64,000 nucleotides of DNA from Streptomyces sp. RPT161 (lineage in GTDB: Bacteria > Actinomycetota > Actinomycetes > Streptomycetales > Streptomycetaceae). The stretch spans positions 243,971 through 307,970 of the forward strand of contig NZ_JAPZVN010000007.1 of assembly GCF_027533845.1 (NCBI RefSeq), read 5' to 3'. Numbering within the stretch: the first letter of the stretch is position 1; each line of letters opens with the position of its first letter. Both the position numbers and the translations under genes were made by a program. Shown here in pieces: positions 51,633 through 60,465 of the stretch. The notes under the pieces were generated by a model, which ran no database searches, was not told where the DNA came from, and saw nothing but the letters and a program-made list of their open reading frames with translations.

Positions 51633-52241
51633 ATGGCCTTCGGGCGCTTTGACCGCCGCCGAAAGTCCTCCGCGACCGAGCCCGTCGCGCTCAAGATCCT
51701 GGTGGCGGGAGGCTTCGGCGTCGGCAAGACCACTCTGGTCGGCGCGGTCAGCGAAATCCGGCCGCTGCGCACCGAGGAGGCGTTGACCGAGGCGGGACGG
51801 CCGGTCGACGACACCACGGGAGTCGAGGGCAAGAACACCACCACGGTGGCCATGGACTTCGGCCGGATCACGCTGCGCGACGATCTGGTGCTGTACCTGT
51901 TCGGCACACCGGGGCAGGACCGGTTCTGGTTCCTTTGGGACGAGTTGGCGCAGGGCGCGCTGGGCGCGGTGGTGCTCGCCGACACCCGGCGGCTCCAGGA
52001 CTGCTTCGCCGCGGTCGACTACTTCGAGCGGCGCGGCATTTCGTTCGCGGTCGCCGTCAACTGCTTCGACGGCGCCGAGCAGCACGCGCTGGAGACGGTG
52101 CGCGAAGCGCTGGACCTCGACCCGCACGTGCCGCTGGTGATGTGCGACGCCCGCGACCGGGAGTCCGCCAAGGAGGTGCTGATCGCGGTGGTCTCGCACG
52201 CGATGGAGCGCTCGTCGCGGCGGCAGCCCGCCGCGACGTGA
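51633..52241 (+). CDS. cvnD: conservon GTPase CvnD
   Basis: A 202-residue Ras-like GTPase with G1 GGFGVGKTTLV (residues 26-36), a switch segment with NTTTVAMDFG, G3 LFGTPGQDRFWFLW in which DxxG is replaced by a TPGQ form as usual in this family, G4-like VAVNCFDG and a G5-like CDARD. It relays signals from CvnA through CvnB/CvnC. ATG 51633 is preceded by GGAGAAGAGA. Unlike standard conservons it is not adjacent to cvnC: about 2.2 kb with a terminator, a pseudogene and another gene lies between. Confidence 0.9.
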   Translation: MAFGRFDRRRKSSATEPVALKILVAGGFGVGKTTLVGAVSEIRPLRTEEALTEAGRPVDDTTGVEGKNTTTVAMDFGRITLRDDLVLYLFGTPGQDRFWFLWDELAQGALGAVVLADTRRLQDCFAAVDYFERRGISFAVAVNCFDGAEQHALETVREALDLDPHVPLVMCDARDRESAKEVLIAVVSHAMERSSRRQPAAT

Positions 52242-52330
52242 GTCGCCGCCGACGCGGGACGGCCTGACAACGGCCGCGGTACTGCGGCGCCGGACAGGCC
52301 GCAACCAGCGGGGACCCGCGGCTCGCGCGG

Positions 52331-54004
52331 TCAGTTGGCGGCGGCGCGGCGGACCGGATGCGTACGGCTGTCCCCGCGCAGGACCTGGTGTCCCGCGCTG
52401 CCCGCTTCCGCACGCACCCAACTCGTGCCGTCCAGCGCCTTCGCCTCCTTCTTCAGCGGCGCCAACTGCCCGGCCGCCTCGTGGTGGTCGCGGATCCGCC
52501 CGGGTGGGCAGACCAGCGTCGCCAGCGACAGGGTCACCGCAAGCCGACCGGCAGACCACGGGCGGTCCAGCACGGCGCCAGCGATGGTGCCCAACTCCTC
52601 CGGTGCGCACAGCACCAGGAAGTCATCACCCCCGATGTGCCCCACCAGGGCGCCTGCGAACTGCCGGGCGCACAGCGCCAGATGGTGGCCGACCGCCCGG
52701 ATCAGCTCGTCGCCCGCGGCGAACCCGGCGCCGTCGTTGATCTGCTTGAACGCGTCCACGTCCAGCCAGCTGACCGCGACCCCCCGGCTCTGCGCTATCC
52801 GCCGCTCCAGTTCGCGGTTGACCACATCGGAACCGGGCAGCCTGGTCAGCGGGTTGAGGCCGACCGCCTCCTCCACCCGGCTCTCCGCCAGTGACCGTAC
52901 GATGTCGGCGAGCCGTACCACCCCGACGCAGCGCCCGGCCGGGTCGACCACCGCCACATCGTCCCCGGTACGCCGCCGCGCGTCGGCGGCCACCACGTCC
53001 AGCACCTGCCACGCGGTGGCGTCCAGCGGGATGGTGCGGGGGTGGTCGGCCAGCCGCAGCGCGGGCCGGTCGGCGTGTAGCGCGTGCCCGTAGCGGCCGG
53101 ACAGCGACAGCAGGAAGCGGTCCCGGTCGATGGCGCGCACCGGTACGCCGTCATCGTCCACCAGCACCACCCCCGACGTCTCCTCGCTCGCGGTCAGCAG
53201 TTCCCGCACCCGCTCCGCGGAGACCGACAGCGGCAGCAGGGCGGCGGGCCGCAGGAACGCCGCGACCGATGGCCCGGCGGGCCCCGAGGCCGCGATGGCG
53301 GCGACTGGCGGCGGCACCGGCGGCCGGTAGACATCGGCCGTGGGCCGGCGGGCGGCGGGCGCGAACAGGTTGCCCTGAGCCAGGTGCACGCCCAGTTCGC
53401 GCACCGCCGTGAACTGCCGTTCCGTCTCGACCCCTTCGGCCGCCAGCCGTCCGCCGATGCCCTCGCAGAAGTGCCGCAGCGCGTCGACCACCGCCCGGTA
53501 ACGGTCGTCGCCGGGCAGCCGGGCGGTCAGCGAGACGTCGAGCTTGACGATGTCGGGGGCCAGCTCGGCCAGCAGCCGCAGCGGCAGGTCGCCGTCGCCG
53601 ACCCCGTCCACACAGATCCGGTAACCCCCCTCACGCAGACTGCGCACCGCCTCGACCAGCGGGTCCTGCCACAGCGCGGAGAACGGCGGCCCCACGTCGA
53701 CGGTGATCTCCCACGGGCGGCGGCCCGCCTCCCGTACCGCGGCCAACAGCGCCGTCGGCTCGGGGAGTTGGGCGAGGGTGGTCGCGAACAGGTTGACGTG
53801 CAGGGGTAGCAGCGCCTCCTGGTGGGCGGCCGACCGTACCGCGAGCGCGGCGATCTCCACGTCGAGTTCGGGGGAGCGGCGCGCGGAGCGCAGCAGATCG
53901 CCCTCCTCGGGTCGGGCGAGCAGTTCGAGGGCCGCCACCGAGCCGGTCACCACGTTGACCACAGGCTGAAACGCGAAGCGCAGACGATCGGTCCAGGCAG
54001 GCAC
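52331..54004 (-). CDS. EAL - CBS pair - GGDEF protein (cyclic-di-GMP related)
   Basis: A 557-residue cytoplasmic protein with unusual order. A degenerate EAL domain comes first (about 5-225: FQPVVNV, ELLAR in place of EAL, VDGVGDG where DDFG is expected, AEGVE kept). A CBS-domain pair follows (about 265-375: VVLVDDDGVPVRAIDRD and VAVVDPAGRCVGVVRLADI). A GGDEF domain is at about 385-540, with LDVDAFKQINDGAGFAAGDELI and active-site loop GGDDFL. The EAL domain has lost metal ligands and probably only binds c-di-GMP. The GGDEF domain retains most residues and could be a cyclase. CBS domains suggest adenine-nucleotide control. Start GTG 54004; convergent with cvnD. Confidence 0.85.
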   Translation of the reverse strand: MPAWTDRLRFAFQPVVNVVTGSVAALELLARPEEGDLLRSARRSPELDVEIAALAVRSAAHQEALLPLHVNLFATTLAQLPEPTALLAAVREAGRRPWEITVDVGPPFSALWQDPLVEAVRSLREGGYRICVDGVGDGDLPLRLLAELAPDIVKLDVSLTARLPGDDRYRAVVDALRHFCEGIGGRLAAEGVETERQFTAVRELGVHLAQGNLFAPAARRPTADVYRPPVPPPVAAIAASGPAGPSVAAFLRPAALLPLSVSAERVRELLTASEETSGVVLVDDDGVPVRAIDRDRFLLSLSGRYGHALHADRPALRLADHPRTIPLDATAWQVLDVVAADARRRTGDDVAVVDPAGRCVGVVRLADIVRSLAESRVEEAVGLNPLTRLPGSDVVNRELERRIAQSRGVAVSWLDVDAFKQINDGAGFAAGDELIRAVGHHLALCARQFAGALVGHIGGDDFLVLCAPEELGTIAGAVLDRPWSAGRLAVTLSLATLVCPPGRIRDHHEAAGQLAPLKKEAKALDGTSWVRAEAGSAGHQVLRGDSRTHPVRRAAAN

Positions 54005-54079
54005 CTACTCAGCATGCCGCTGGGACGGCCGCGACTCGGCGGCCTTTACGACGCGTTCACGCAACTTTTCGGCACTCGC

Positions 54080-55267
54080 CTACCGCACCGCGATGACCGC
54101 GGAACCGTGACCGAACAGACCCTGGTTCGCAGCGAGTCCGCAGCGCGCCGCCCGGACCTGCCGTTCGCCTGCCTGGCCGCGCAACTGCCAGGTCAGCTCG
54201 CAGACCTGGGCCAGCGCCTGCGCGGGTACCGCCTCGCCGAAGGAGGCGAGGCCGCCGCTTGGGTTGACCGGGATCCGGCCGCCGAGTGCGGTCGCCCCCT
54301 CCCGGAGCAGCTTCGCGCCCTCGCCGACGGGGCACAGCCCCACATCCTCGTACCACTCCAACTCCAGGGCGGTGGACAGGTCGTACACCTCGGCCAGGTC
54401 CAGGTCCGCGGGCCCGGTCCCGGCCTCCTCGTAGGCCGCCGCCGCGATCGAGGCACGGAATCCGACCTCGGGCGGCGGCACCAGCGCGGCCGAGTCGGTG
54501 GCGAAGTCCGGCAGGTCCAGCGCGGTCCTGGGGTAGCGCGGGGTGACGGTGGACACCGCGCGGATCCGTACCGGCGCCACCCCGTGCCGACGGGCGAACG
54601 CCATGCTGGACAGCACGAGCGCGGCGGCTCCGTCCGAGGTCGCGCAGATGTCCAGCAGCCGCAGCGGATCGGCCACCACCGGGGACGCGGCGACCTCCCC
54701 GGCGGTGACGGCCTTGCGGTAGCGGGCGTTCGGGTTCGCGGCCCCGGCCGCCGCGTTCTTCACCTTCACCAGGGCGAAGTCCTCCGGCGTGTCGCCGAGT
54801 TGGGCCATCCGTCGGCGGGCGAACAGCCCGAAGTACACCGGGTTGGTGGCCCCCAGCACCCGGAACCGCAGCCAGTCGGGGTCGTCCGGCCGGTCCCCGC
54901 CCGCCGGTGCGAAGAAGCCCTTGGGCGCCGCGTCCGCGCCGACCACCAGCGCGACATCGGCCATGCCCGCCAGGATCTGGGCGCGTGCGGTGTTGATCGC
55001 CTGGGCGCCCGAGGCGCAGGCGGCGTAGACGCTGCTGACCCGGGCGCCCTGCCAGCCGAGCGCCCGCGCGAAGGTCGCGCCCGCCACGTGCCCGGGGTAG
55101 CCGCAGCGCACCGTGTCCGCGCCGACCACCAACCGAACGTCGCACCAGTCGAGTTGGGCGTCGGCGAGCGCGGCTCGGGCGGCCACGGTCCCGTACTCCG
55201 CGAAGTCGCGTCCCCACTTGCCCCAGGGGTGCATCCCGGCGCCGAGCACCGCTATGTCCTCGGTCAT
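54080..55267 (-). CDS. thiolase-fold lipid-transfer protein (Ltp2-like)
   Basis: A 395-residue thiolase-superfamily protein with IAVLGAGMHPWG at the start, SVYAACASGAQAI (a cysteine in the nucleophile position is retained), AEVYDLSTALELEWYEDVG, VNPSGGLASFGEAVPAQ and a C-terminal GLFGHGSAVI. ATG 55267 overlaps the upstream DUF35 gene (ATGA), so it is made together with its probable acyl-CoA-binding partner. Mycobacterium Ltp2 pairs with the DUF35 part of ChsH2 for retro-aldol cleavage of steroid side chains; the pairing here is similar, but no MaoC-type hydratase gene is adjacent. A palindromic operator shared with the 6-15 kb loci precedes the pair. Confidence 0.82.
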   Translation of the reverse strand: MTEDIAVLGAGMHPWGKWGRDFAEYGTVAARAALADAQLDWCDVRLVVGADTVRCGYPGHVAGATFARALGWQGARVSSVYAACASGAQAINTARAQILAGMADVALVVGADAAPKGFFAPAGGDRPDDPDWLRFRVLGATNPVYFGLFARRRMAQLGDTPEDFALVKVKNAAAGAANPNARYRKAVTAGEVAASPVVADPLRLLDICATSDGAAALVLSSMAFARRHGVAPVRIRAVSTVTPRYPRTALDLPDFATDSAALVPPPEVGFRASIAAAAYEEAGTGPADLDLAEVYDLSTALELEWYEDVGLCPVGEGAKLLREGATALGGRIPVNPSGGLASFGEAVPAQALAQVCELTWQLRGQAGERQVRAARCGLAANQGLFGHGSAVIAVR

Positions 55268-55710
55268 GCCGGGCCTCCCAACGGCCGCCAGTGCCAGGTC
55301 GTCCAGACCTGCTCGGCGTCCTGGTGCAGTACGCCCGGAACCAGCTCCACCGCCATGCCGACCGCGAGGCCGGCGGCCGTGACGCCCGGCGCGGCCTGAC
55401 CCAGCACGACCATGCGCTCCTCGTCCAGTTCCACGGCGACCACGGTGAACGGCTCCCAGGGCAGGTCCGGATCGGACGGGTACGGTGCGGGCGGCCGGTA
55501 GCGGCTGTCGGTGTAGGACCACACGGTGCCGGTGCGCGACAGCGGCGTCTCGTCCAACTCCGTACCGTCGCAGGCCGGGTTGCGGCAGAAGGCGTCCGCC
55601 CTGGGGAAGAACACCGCCCCGCAGCTCCGGCACCGGGTGCCGAGCAGCCGGAACCGGTCCGGATCGCCGTCCGCGCCGAACCAGCCGGGTACGACCGGGA
55701 TACGCTTCAT
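55264..55710 (-). CDS. DUF35 (zinc-ribbon OB-fold) acyl-CoA-binding protein
   Basis: A 148-residue protein with a zinc knuckle CRSCGAVFFP followed by two more cysteines (FCRNPACDG) and an OB-fold with WSYTDSRYRPPAPYP and VVAVELDEERMVVLG. It is expected to form a heteromer with the thiolase encoded next, with which it shares an ATGA overlap. The ATG at 55710 has no ribosome site; the -10-like TACCGT ends 7 nt upstream, consistent with a leaderless mRNA. The upstream GH31 gene ends 15 nt away on the same strand, but the operator between them suggests separate control. Confidence 0.83.
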   Translation of the reverse strand: MKRIPVVPGWFGADGDPDRFRLLGTRCRSCGAVFFPRADAFCRNPACDGTELDETPLSRTGTVWSYTDSRYRPPAPYPSDPDLPWEPFTVVAVELDEERMVVLGQAAPGVTAAGLAVGMAVELVPGVLHQDAEQVWTTWHWRPLGGPA

Positions 55711-55712
55711 AA

Positions 55713-55731
55713 AGCTGACGGTATGTCAGCT
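55713..55731. promoter_or_regulatory. palindromic operator AGCTGACGGTATGTCAGCT with overlapping -10
   Basis: A perfect 7-5-7 inverted repeat that ends 3 nt before the DUF35 start codon and overlaps the GH31 stop. On the minus strand it contains TACCGT (55723-55718), which fits TAnnnT and lies 7 nt from the ATG. A repressor here would cover the -10 and start point of a leaderless promoter. It has the same CTGAC-N5-GTCAG core as 6318-6332 and 11024-11038. Confidence 0.62.
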
Positions 55732-58080
55732 CGGGTTGTGCGCCAACCCCCGGACACTGACCGGGTGGCCGACCTCGTCAGCGCCCTCGCGCTCCACCAC
55801 CACCGCACCGTCCCGCCACCGGGAGGCGAACCGCTCCACCCGGGGCTGATCCCAGCCGTCCCCCTCGTCGCTGATCAACACCCCCTCGCCGCTCTGCCCG
55901 GCCGCCGGAGCCCACACCTCCAACCCGATCCCGTCCTCCACCGCGACCGGCAGCACCGCCCCGGCCCGCACCAGCACCGGCGTACGGTCCAGCGGAGCGG
56001 CCAACAGCACCTGGCCGGGGCCGCGGTGGACGGCGCCGGTGGCCGCGTCGTACCACCGGCCGGGCGGCAGCCGAACCGTCCGCGTGGTCGCGCCCTGCTC
56101 CACCACCGGCGCCACCAGCAGCGCGTCCCCCAGCAGGAACGCGTCACCACAGGCGCGCAGCCTTCGGTCCTCGGGGTCGTGCCACCACAACGGTCGTACG
56201 TACGGCGCGCCCGTGCGCTGCGCCAGATGGGCCAGCGTGTACAGATACGGCAGCAGCCGAACCCGCTCCGCCAGTGCGACCCGTACGCACTCCTCGGCCT
56301 GCGGCCCGAACTCCCACGGCTCGCGCCGCCCGGCCTCGATCGCCGAGTGGGTGCGGAAGAACGGCAGGTAAGCCGACAACTGCCACCACCGCACGTACAG
56401 TTCCGGCGACGGCATCGCGTGGAAGCCGCCCACGTCCGGACCGGAGTACGGCACCCCGCACAGCCCGAGCCCCAACACCAGTGCCAGCGAGGCCCGCAGT
56501 CCCGGCCAGCCGGTCGCCACGTCCCCCGACCAGGTGCCGCCGTAACGCTGCATCCCGGCCCACCCGGAGCGCGAGAAGAGGAACGGCCGCCGGTCCGGCC
56601 GCAGTTCCCGCAGCGCCTCGTACCCGGCGCGGGCCATGGCCAGACCGTAGACGTTGTGCGCCTCGCGGTGGTCGCCGCCGCGCCCCTCCATGCCGTGCCG
56701 GGCCGAATCCGGCAGCGTCGACTCGCCGTACCGGGCGAACACGGTGAACGACGTGGGCTCGTTCATGTCGTGCCAGAAGCCTGCGAAGCCCTGCTCAAGG
56801 CGCTCCGCGTACAGCCCGCCCCACCAACGCCGCACCCGCGGCTCGGTGAAGTCCGGGAACACCGTCTCGCCCGGCCACACCAGCCCGCGCACCACCTGGC
56901 CCCGGGCGTCCCGGACGAAGGCGTCCGCGGCCGTCCCGCTGTCGTACACGGCCGAGCCCGGCTCGGCCTTCACCGCGGGATCGACGATGGACACCAGTTG
57001 GATGCCGTCCTCGCGCAACTCCTCGACCAGCGACGGCAGTTCGGGAAACGCCTCGCGGTCGACGGTGAAGACCCGGTGCCCGTCGAAGTGGTCGATGTCC
57101 AGATGCAGCGCCGAGACCGGCATCCCGCGCTCGCGGTACCCGGCCGCCACCCGCCGCACCTCCTGCGCGCTGCCGAATCCCCAACGGGCGTGCTGGTAGC
57201 CCAGCGCCCAACGCGGCGGCAGCGCGGGCCGGCCGGTCAGCGCCGTCCACGTGCCCAGCACCCGGCCCGGGCTGCCCGCCATCACCCAGTACCGCAGCGG
57301 ACCGCCCTCGAACCGCACCTCGCAGCCGCCCGGCTGGTCGTGCCCGGAACCCGCGCCCTCCTCACCGTCCCGCAGACACACCCACCCGTCCCAGGTGTTG
57401 TCGTGGAACACCAGATGGCAGCCACCGTCCGCGACCACGAACTGCACCGGCATCGTGATGTACAGCGGATCGTCCCCGGGACCGAACGGAGCGCACGGAT
57501 CGGTGTTCCACAACCGGTAGGCACCCGTCGCGAGGCGCGGCCCCGAGGCGCGCCCGCCCAGCCCGAACACCACCGCGTCCGCCGGAGTCCGCGCCCGCTG
57601 CACCCACCGCGACATCCGGCCCGACCCGTCCCACCAGCGCGGCGGCAGCTCCCGGCGCAGCGGGACCCCGCCGGGGGTACGGAACTCCACCGCCCCGTGC
57701 CGGAAGACGACCACCGTGATCCGCTCCGAGACCACCCGCCAGCCGTCCTTGTCCGGTTCGAGCACCGCACGCGTGTCCGCCTCCGGACACTCACCCGCCA
57801 GCGCGTACGACGGCTCCGGTGCCGCGCCGTCCCACCCGCAGAACACCGCACCGCCCACCGCCACCCGCACCCGCAGCGAGGACTGGGCGAACCGCACCAC
57901 GCCACCACCCGGCAGCGGCTCCGCGCTGTACGCCGCCCCCGGCACCCGGGCCCGCTCCGCACCGCGCGCGGGCAGGTCACGCGCATCGATCCGGCGTCTG
58001 CGCCAGGCGGCCCGCACCGCCGGCCAGCCGTTGCGCGACCCCACCAGCCGCAGCGAACGCACAAGATCACGCCTGTCCAT
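55726..58080 (-). CDS. glycoside hydrolase family 31 (alpha-glucosidase/alpha-xylosidase type)
   Basis: A 784-residue retaining glycosidase. The N-terminal galactose-mutarotase-like beta domain (about 40-300, with YRLWNTDPCAP and MPVQFVV) leads to a TIM barrel containing PPRWALGYQHARWGF and LDIDHFDGHRVFT. The nucleophile region GFWHDMNEPTSF has the catalytic Asp at about residue 438. RSGWAGMQRYGGTWSGDV contains the later acid/base region. C-terminal beta domains follow. There is no signal peptide, so it probably acts on imported oligosaccharides. ATG 58080 begins MDRRDLVRSL. Substrate (maltose-type, xylosyl or sulfoquinovose) cannot be decided from sequence alone. Confidence 0.87.
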   Translation of the reverse strand: MDRRDLVRSLRLVGSRNGWPAVRAAWRRRRIDARDLPARGAERARVPGAAYSAEPLPGGGVVRFAQSSLRVRVAVGGAVFCGWDGAAPEPSYALAGECPEADTRAVLEPDKDGWRVVSERITVVVFRHGAVEFRTPGGVPLRRELPPRWWDGSGRMSRWVQRARTPADAVVFGLGGRASGPRLATGAYRLWNTDPCAPFGPGDDPLYITMPVQFVVADGGCHLVFHDNTWDGWVCLRDGEEGAGSGHDQPGGCEVRFEGGPLRYWVMAGSPGRVLGTWTALTGRPALPPRWALGYQHARWGFGSAQEVRRVAAGYRERGMPVSALHLDIDHFDGHRVFTVDREAFPELPSLVEELREDGIQLVSIVDPAVKAEPGSAVYDSGTAADAFVRDARGQVVRGLVWPGETVFPDFTEPRVRRWWGGLYAERLEQGFAGFWHDMNEPTSFTVFARYGESTLPDSARHGMEGRGGDHREAHNVYGLAMARAGYEALRELRPDRRPFLFSRSGWAGMQRYGGTWSGDVATGWPGLRASLALVLGLGLCGVPYSGPDVGGFHAMPSPELYVRWWQLSAYLPFFRTHSAIEAGRREPWEFGPQAEECVRVALAERVRLLPYLYTLAHLAQRTGAPYVRPLWWHDPEDRRLRACGDAFLLGDALLVAPVVEQGATTRTVRLPPGRWYDAATGAVHRGPGQVLLAAPLDRTPVLVRAGAVLPVAVEDGIGLEVWAPAAGQSGEGVLISDEGDGWDQPRVERFASRWRDGAVVVEREGADEVGHPVSVRGLAHNPS

Positions 58081-58306
58081 GCCGCTAGCCTTCCAGCCCC
58101 ACCCGGCGTTCCCACCCGCGTTAAGCCACTGTTCACCCTGGCCAGCGAACCCGGATCGGCACGTTCCGGCGCCGAGCGGGGAGAAGCCCCTGGCGCGGCG
58201 GACGATCACATGGCATCGTCCTGCCCAGCCCCGCCCGGGGACATTCCGCTCGAGCGAGGTACAACGCACACAGGCGTAAAGCTGCGCCACCCAGGGAGTC
58301 GTCACC

Positions 58307-60322
58307 ATGACCAGCGCACCGCAGCCCACCCCTGCTCCGCGTCCCCTCTGGCGGCCGGGCCCGGAACGCATCGCCGCGACCCGGCTGACCCGTTTCCAGG
58401 CATGGGCGGCCGAGACGCACGGCGCGCCCACCGGTGACCCGGCCGACCCGCTCGCCGCCTACCAGGCCCTGCACTCGTGGTCGGTACGCGAGCCGGAACG
58501 GTTCTGGCAGGCCGTGGTGGAATGGTTCCAGGTGCGCTTCGCCACCCCCTACGAGACCGTGCTCGCCGACGCCGGGATGCCCGGCGCCCGCTGGTTCCCC
58601 GGCGCCACCCTCAACTACGCGGAACACGCACTGCGCACCGCCGACGACCAGGACCGCGCCCAGGGACCCGCGCTGCTGTACCTGGACGAGCGGCACGAGA
58701 TCCGCGAGACCAGCTGGAGCGAACTGCGCCGCCAGGTCGCCTCCCTCGCCGACCACCTGCGCCGCCTCGGAGTGCGCCCCGGAGACCGGGTCAGCGGCTA
58801 CGTGCCCAACACCCCGCACGCCGTCATCGCCCTGCTCGCCACCGCTGCCGTCGGCGCGGTGTGGACCTCCTGCGCCCCCGACTTCGGCGCCCGAGGAGTC
58901 CTCGACCGGTTCCAACAGGTCGAGCCGGTCGTGCTGTTCGCCGTCGACGGCTACCGCTACGGCGGCAAGGAACACGACCGCACCGACACCGTCGCCGAAC
59001 TGCGCCGCGAACTGCCCGGGCTGCGCGCGGTCGTGCACATCCCGCTGCTCGGCACCCCGGCGCCCGAAGGCGCCCTGGAGTGGGACGCGTTGGTCTCCGG
59101 ATACGCGGAACCAGTGTACGAGCAGGTGCCGTTCGACCACCCGTTGTGGGTGCTGTACTCCTCCGGCACCACCGGACTGCCCAAGGCCATCGTCCAGTCG
59201 CAGGGCGGCATCCTCGTCGAGCACCTCAAGCAGACCGGGCTGCACATGGACCTCGGCCCCGACGACCGCTTCTTCTGGTACACCTCCACCGGCTGGATGA
59301 TGTGGAACTTCCTGGTCGGCGGACTGCTCGCGGGCGCCGCGATCATCCTCTACGACGGCAGCCCGGGCCACCCCGACACCGGCGCGCAGTGGCGGGTCGC
59401 CGAGCGCACCGGAGCCACCGTCTTCGGCACCTCGGCCGCCTACGTCATGGCCTGCCGCAAGGCGGGGGTCCAGCCCGGCCGGGACCACGACCTGTCCGCC
59501 GTCAAGTGCATCGCCACCACCGGTTCGCCCCTGCCGCCGGACGGCTTCCGCTGGGTGTACGACGAGGTCAAGGAGGACGTCTGGCTCGCCTCGGTCAGCG
59601 GCGGCACCGATGTGTGCAGCTGCTTCGCGGGCGGCATCCCCACCCTGCCGGTCTACATCGGCGAGTTGCAGGGCGCCTGCCTCGGCACCGACCTCCAGGC
59701 CTGGGACCCGAACGGCAAGCCGGTCATCGACGAGGTCGGCGAACTCGTGGTCACCGCACCGCTGCCGTCCATGCCGGTCCGCTTCTGGAACGACCCGGAC
59801 GGCATCCGGTACCGCGAGAGCTACTTCGAGATGTACCCGGGCGTCTGGCGGCACGGCGACTGGATCACCATCACCTCCCGCGGCACCGTCATCATCCACG
59901 GCCGCTCCGACTCCACCCTCAACCGCCAGGGCGTGCGCATGGGTTCGGCCGACATCTACGAAGTGGTCGAACGCCTCCCCGAGATCCGCGAATCCCTCGT
60001 CATCGGCGTCGAACAGGCCGACGGCGGCTACTGGATGCCGCTGTTCGTCGTGCTCGCCGAGGGCGCGGAGCTCGACGACGCCCTGCGCGACCGCATCAAG
60101 CGGGCCATCCGCGCCGAACTCTCCCCCCGGCACGTCCCCGACGAGGTCATCACCGTCCCCGGCATCCCGCACACCCTCACCGGCAAGCGGATCGAGGTAC
60201 CGGTGAAACGGCTGCTGCAGGGCACCCCGCTGGAGAAGGCGGTCAACCCCGGCTCCGTCGACAACGTCGAACTACTGAGCTTCTACGAGGAGTTGGCGCG
60301 GCAGCGGCGAATCAGGAGTTGA
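58307..60322 (+). CDS. acetoacetyl-CoA synthetase (acetoacetate-CoA ligase)
   Basis: A 671-residue ANL ligase of the acetoacetyl-CoA synthetase group, which converts acetoacetate, ATP and CoA to acetoacetyl-CoA. The N-terminal ACAS domain has FRVWFQ-like WFPGATLNYAEHAL. The P-loop is LYSSGTTGLPKAIV, followed by FFWYTSTGWMMWN, the A5 SGGTDVCSCFAG, GDWITITSRGTVIIHGRSD and a terminal LTGKRIEVPVKRL lysine. Length is as expected. ATG 58307 follows CAGGGAG. It is monocistronic and divergent from GH31. The activated C4 unit could feed thiolase reactions or PHB/leucine catabolism. Confidence 0.9.
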   Translation: MTSAPQPTPAPRPLWRPGPERIAATRLTRFQAWAAETHGAPTGDPADPLAAYQALHSWSVREPERFWQAVVEWFQVRFATPYETVLADAGMPGARWFPGATLNYAEHALRTADDQDRAQGPALLYLDERHEIRETSWSELRRQVASLADHLRRLGVRPGDRVSGYVPNTPHAVIALLATAAVGAVWTSCAPDFGARGVLDRFQQVEPVVLFAVDGYRYGGKEHDRTDTVAELRRELPGLRAVVHIPLLGTPAPEGALEWDALVSGYAEPVYEQVPFDHPLWVLYSSGTTGLPKAIVQSQGGILVEHLKQTGLHMDLGPDDRFFWYTSTGWMMWNFLVGGLLAGAAIILYDGSPGHPDTGAQWRVAERTGATVFGTSAAYVMACRKAGVQPGRDHDLSAVKCIATTGSPLPPDGFRWVYDEVKEDVWLASVSGGTDVCSCFAGGIPTLPVYIGELQGACLGTDLQAWDPNGKPVIDEVGELVVTAPLPSMPVRFWNDPDGIRYRESYFEMYPGVWRHGDWITITSRGTVIIHGRSDSTLNRQGVRMGSADIYEVVERLPEIRESLVIGVEQADGGYWMPLFVVLAEGAELDDALRDRIKRAIRAELSPRHVPDEVITVPGIPHTLTGKRIEVPVKRLLQGTPLEKAVNPGSVDNVELLSFYEELARQRRIRS

Positions 60323-60334
60323 ACAAAACTCCGG
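60314..60334 (+). terminator. hairpin at the 3' end of acetoacetyl-CoA synthetase gene
   Basis: GGAGTT-GAACAA-AACTCC overlaps the TGA stop codon. The stem is short (6 bp) and is probably a weak terminator. Another stem, GTGGCTAC-N4-GTAGCC-g-CAC at 60432-60453, precedes the ribosome site of the next gene. Confidence 0.35.
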
Positions 60335-60465
60335 TCATTCTCTCCGCGCGCTGTCAGTGCCCCAGGTTACGGTGAGTGAGCAAGAGTCCGAAGACCGTGA
60401 CAGGTCAGCGGGCCTACACAGCCGTGCTGCTGTGGCTACGGGGGTAGCCGCACGGAGGGGGAACC

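Noticed and set aside
55291..58437. 1048-codon plus-strand frame opposite the DUF35 and GH31 genes
   Set aside because: Motif-free, Pro/Arg/His-rich antisense shadow of a GH31 gene whose catalytic motifs are intact.
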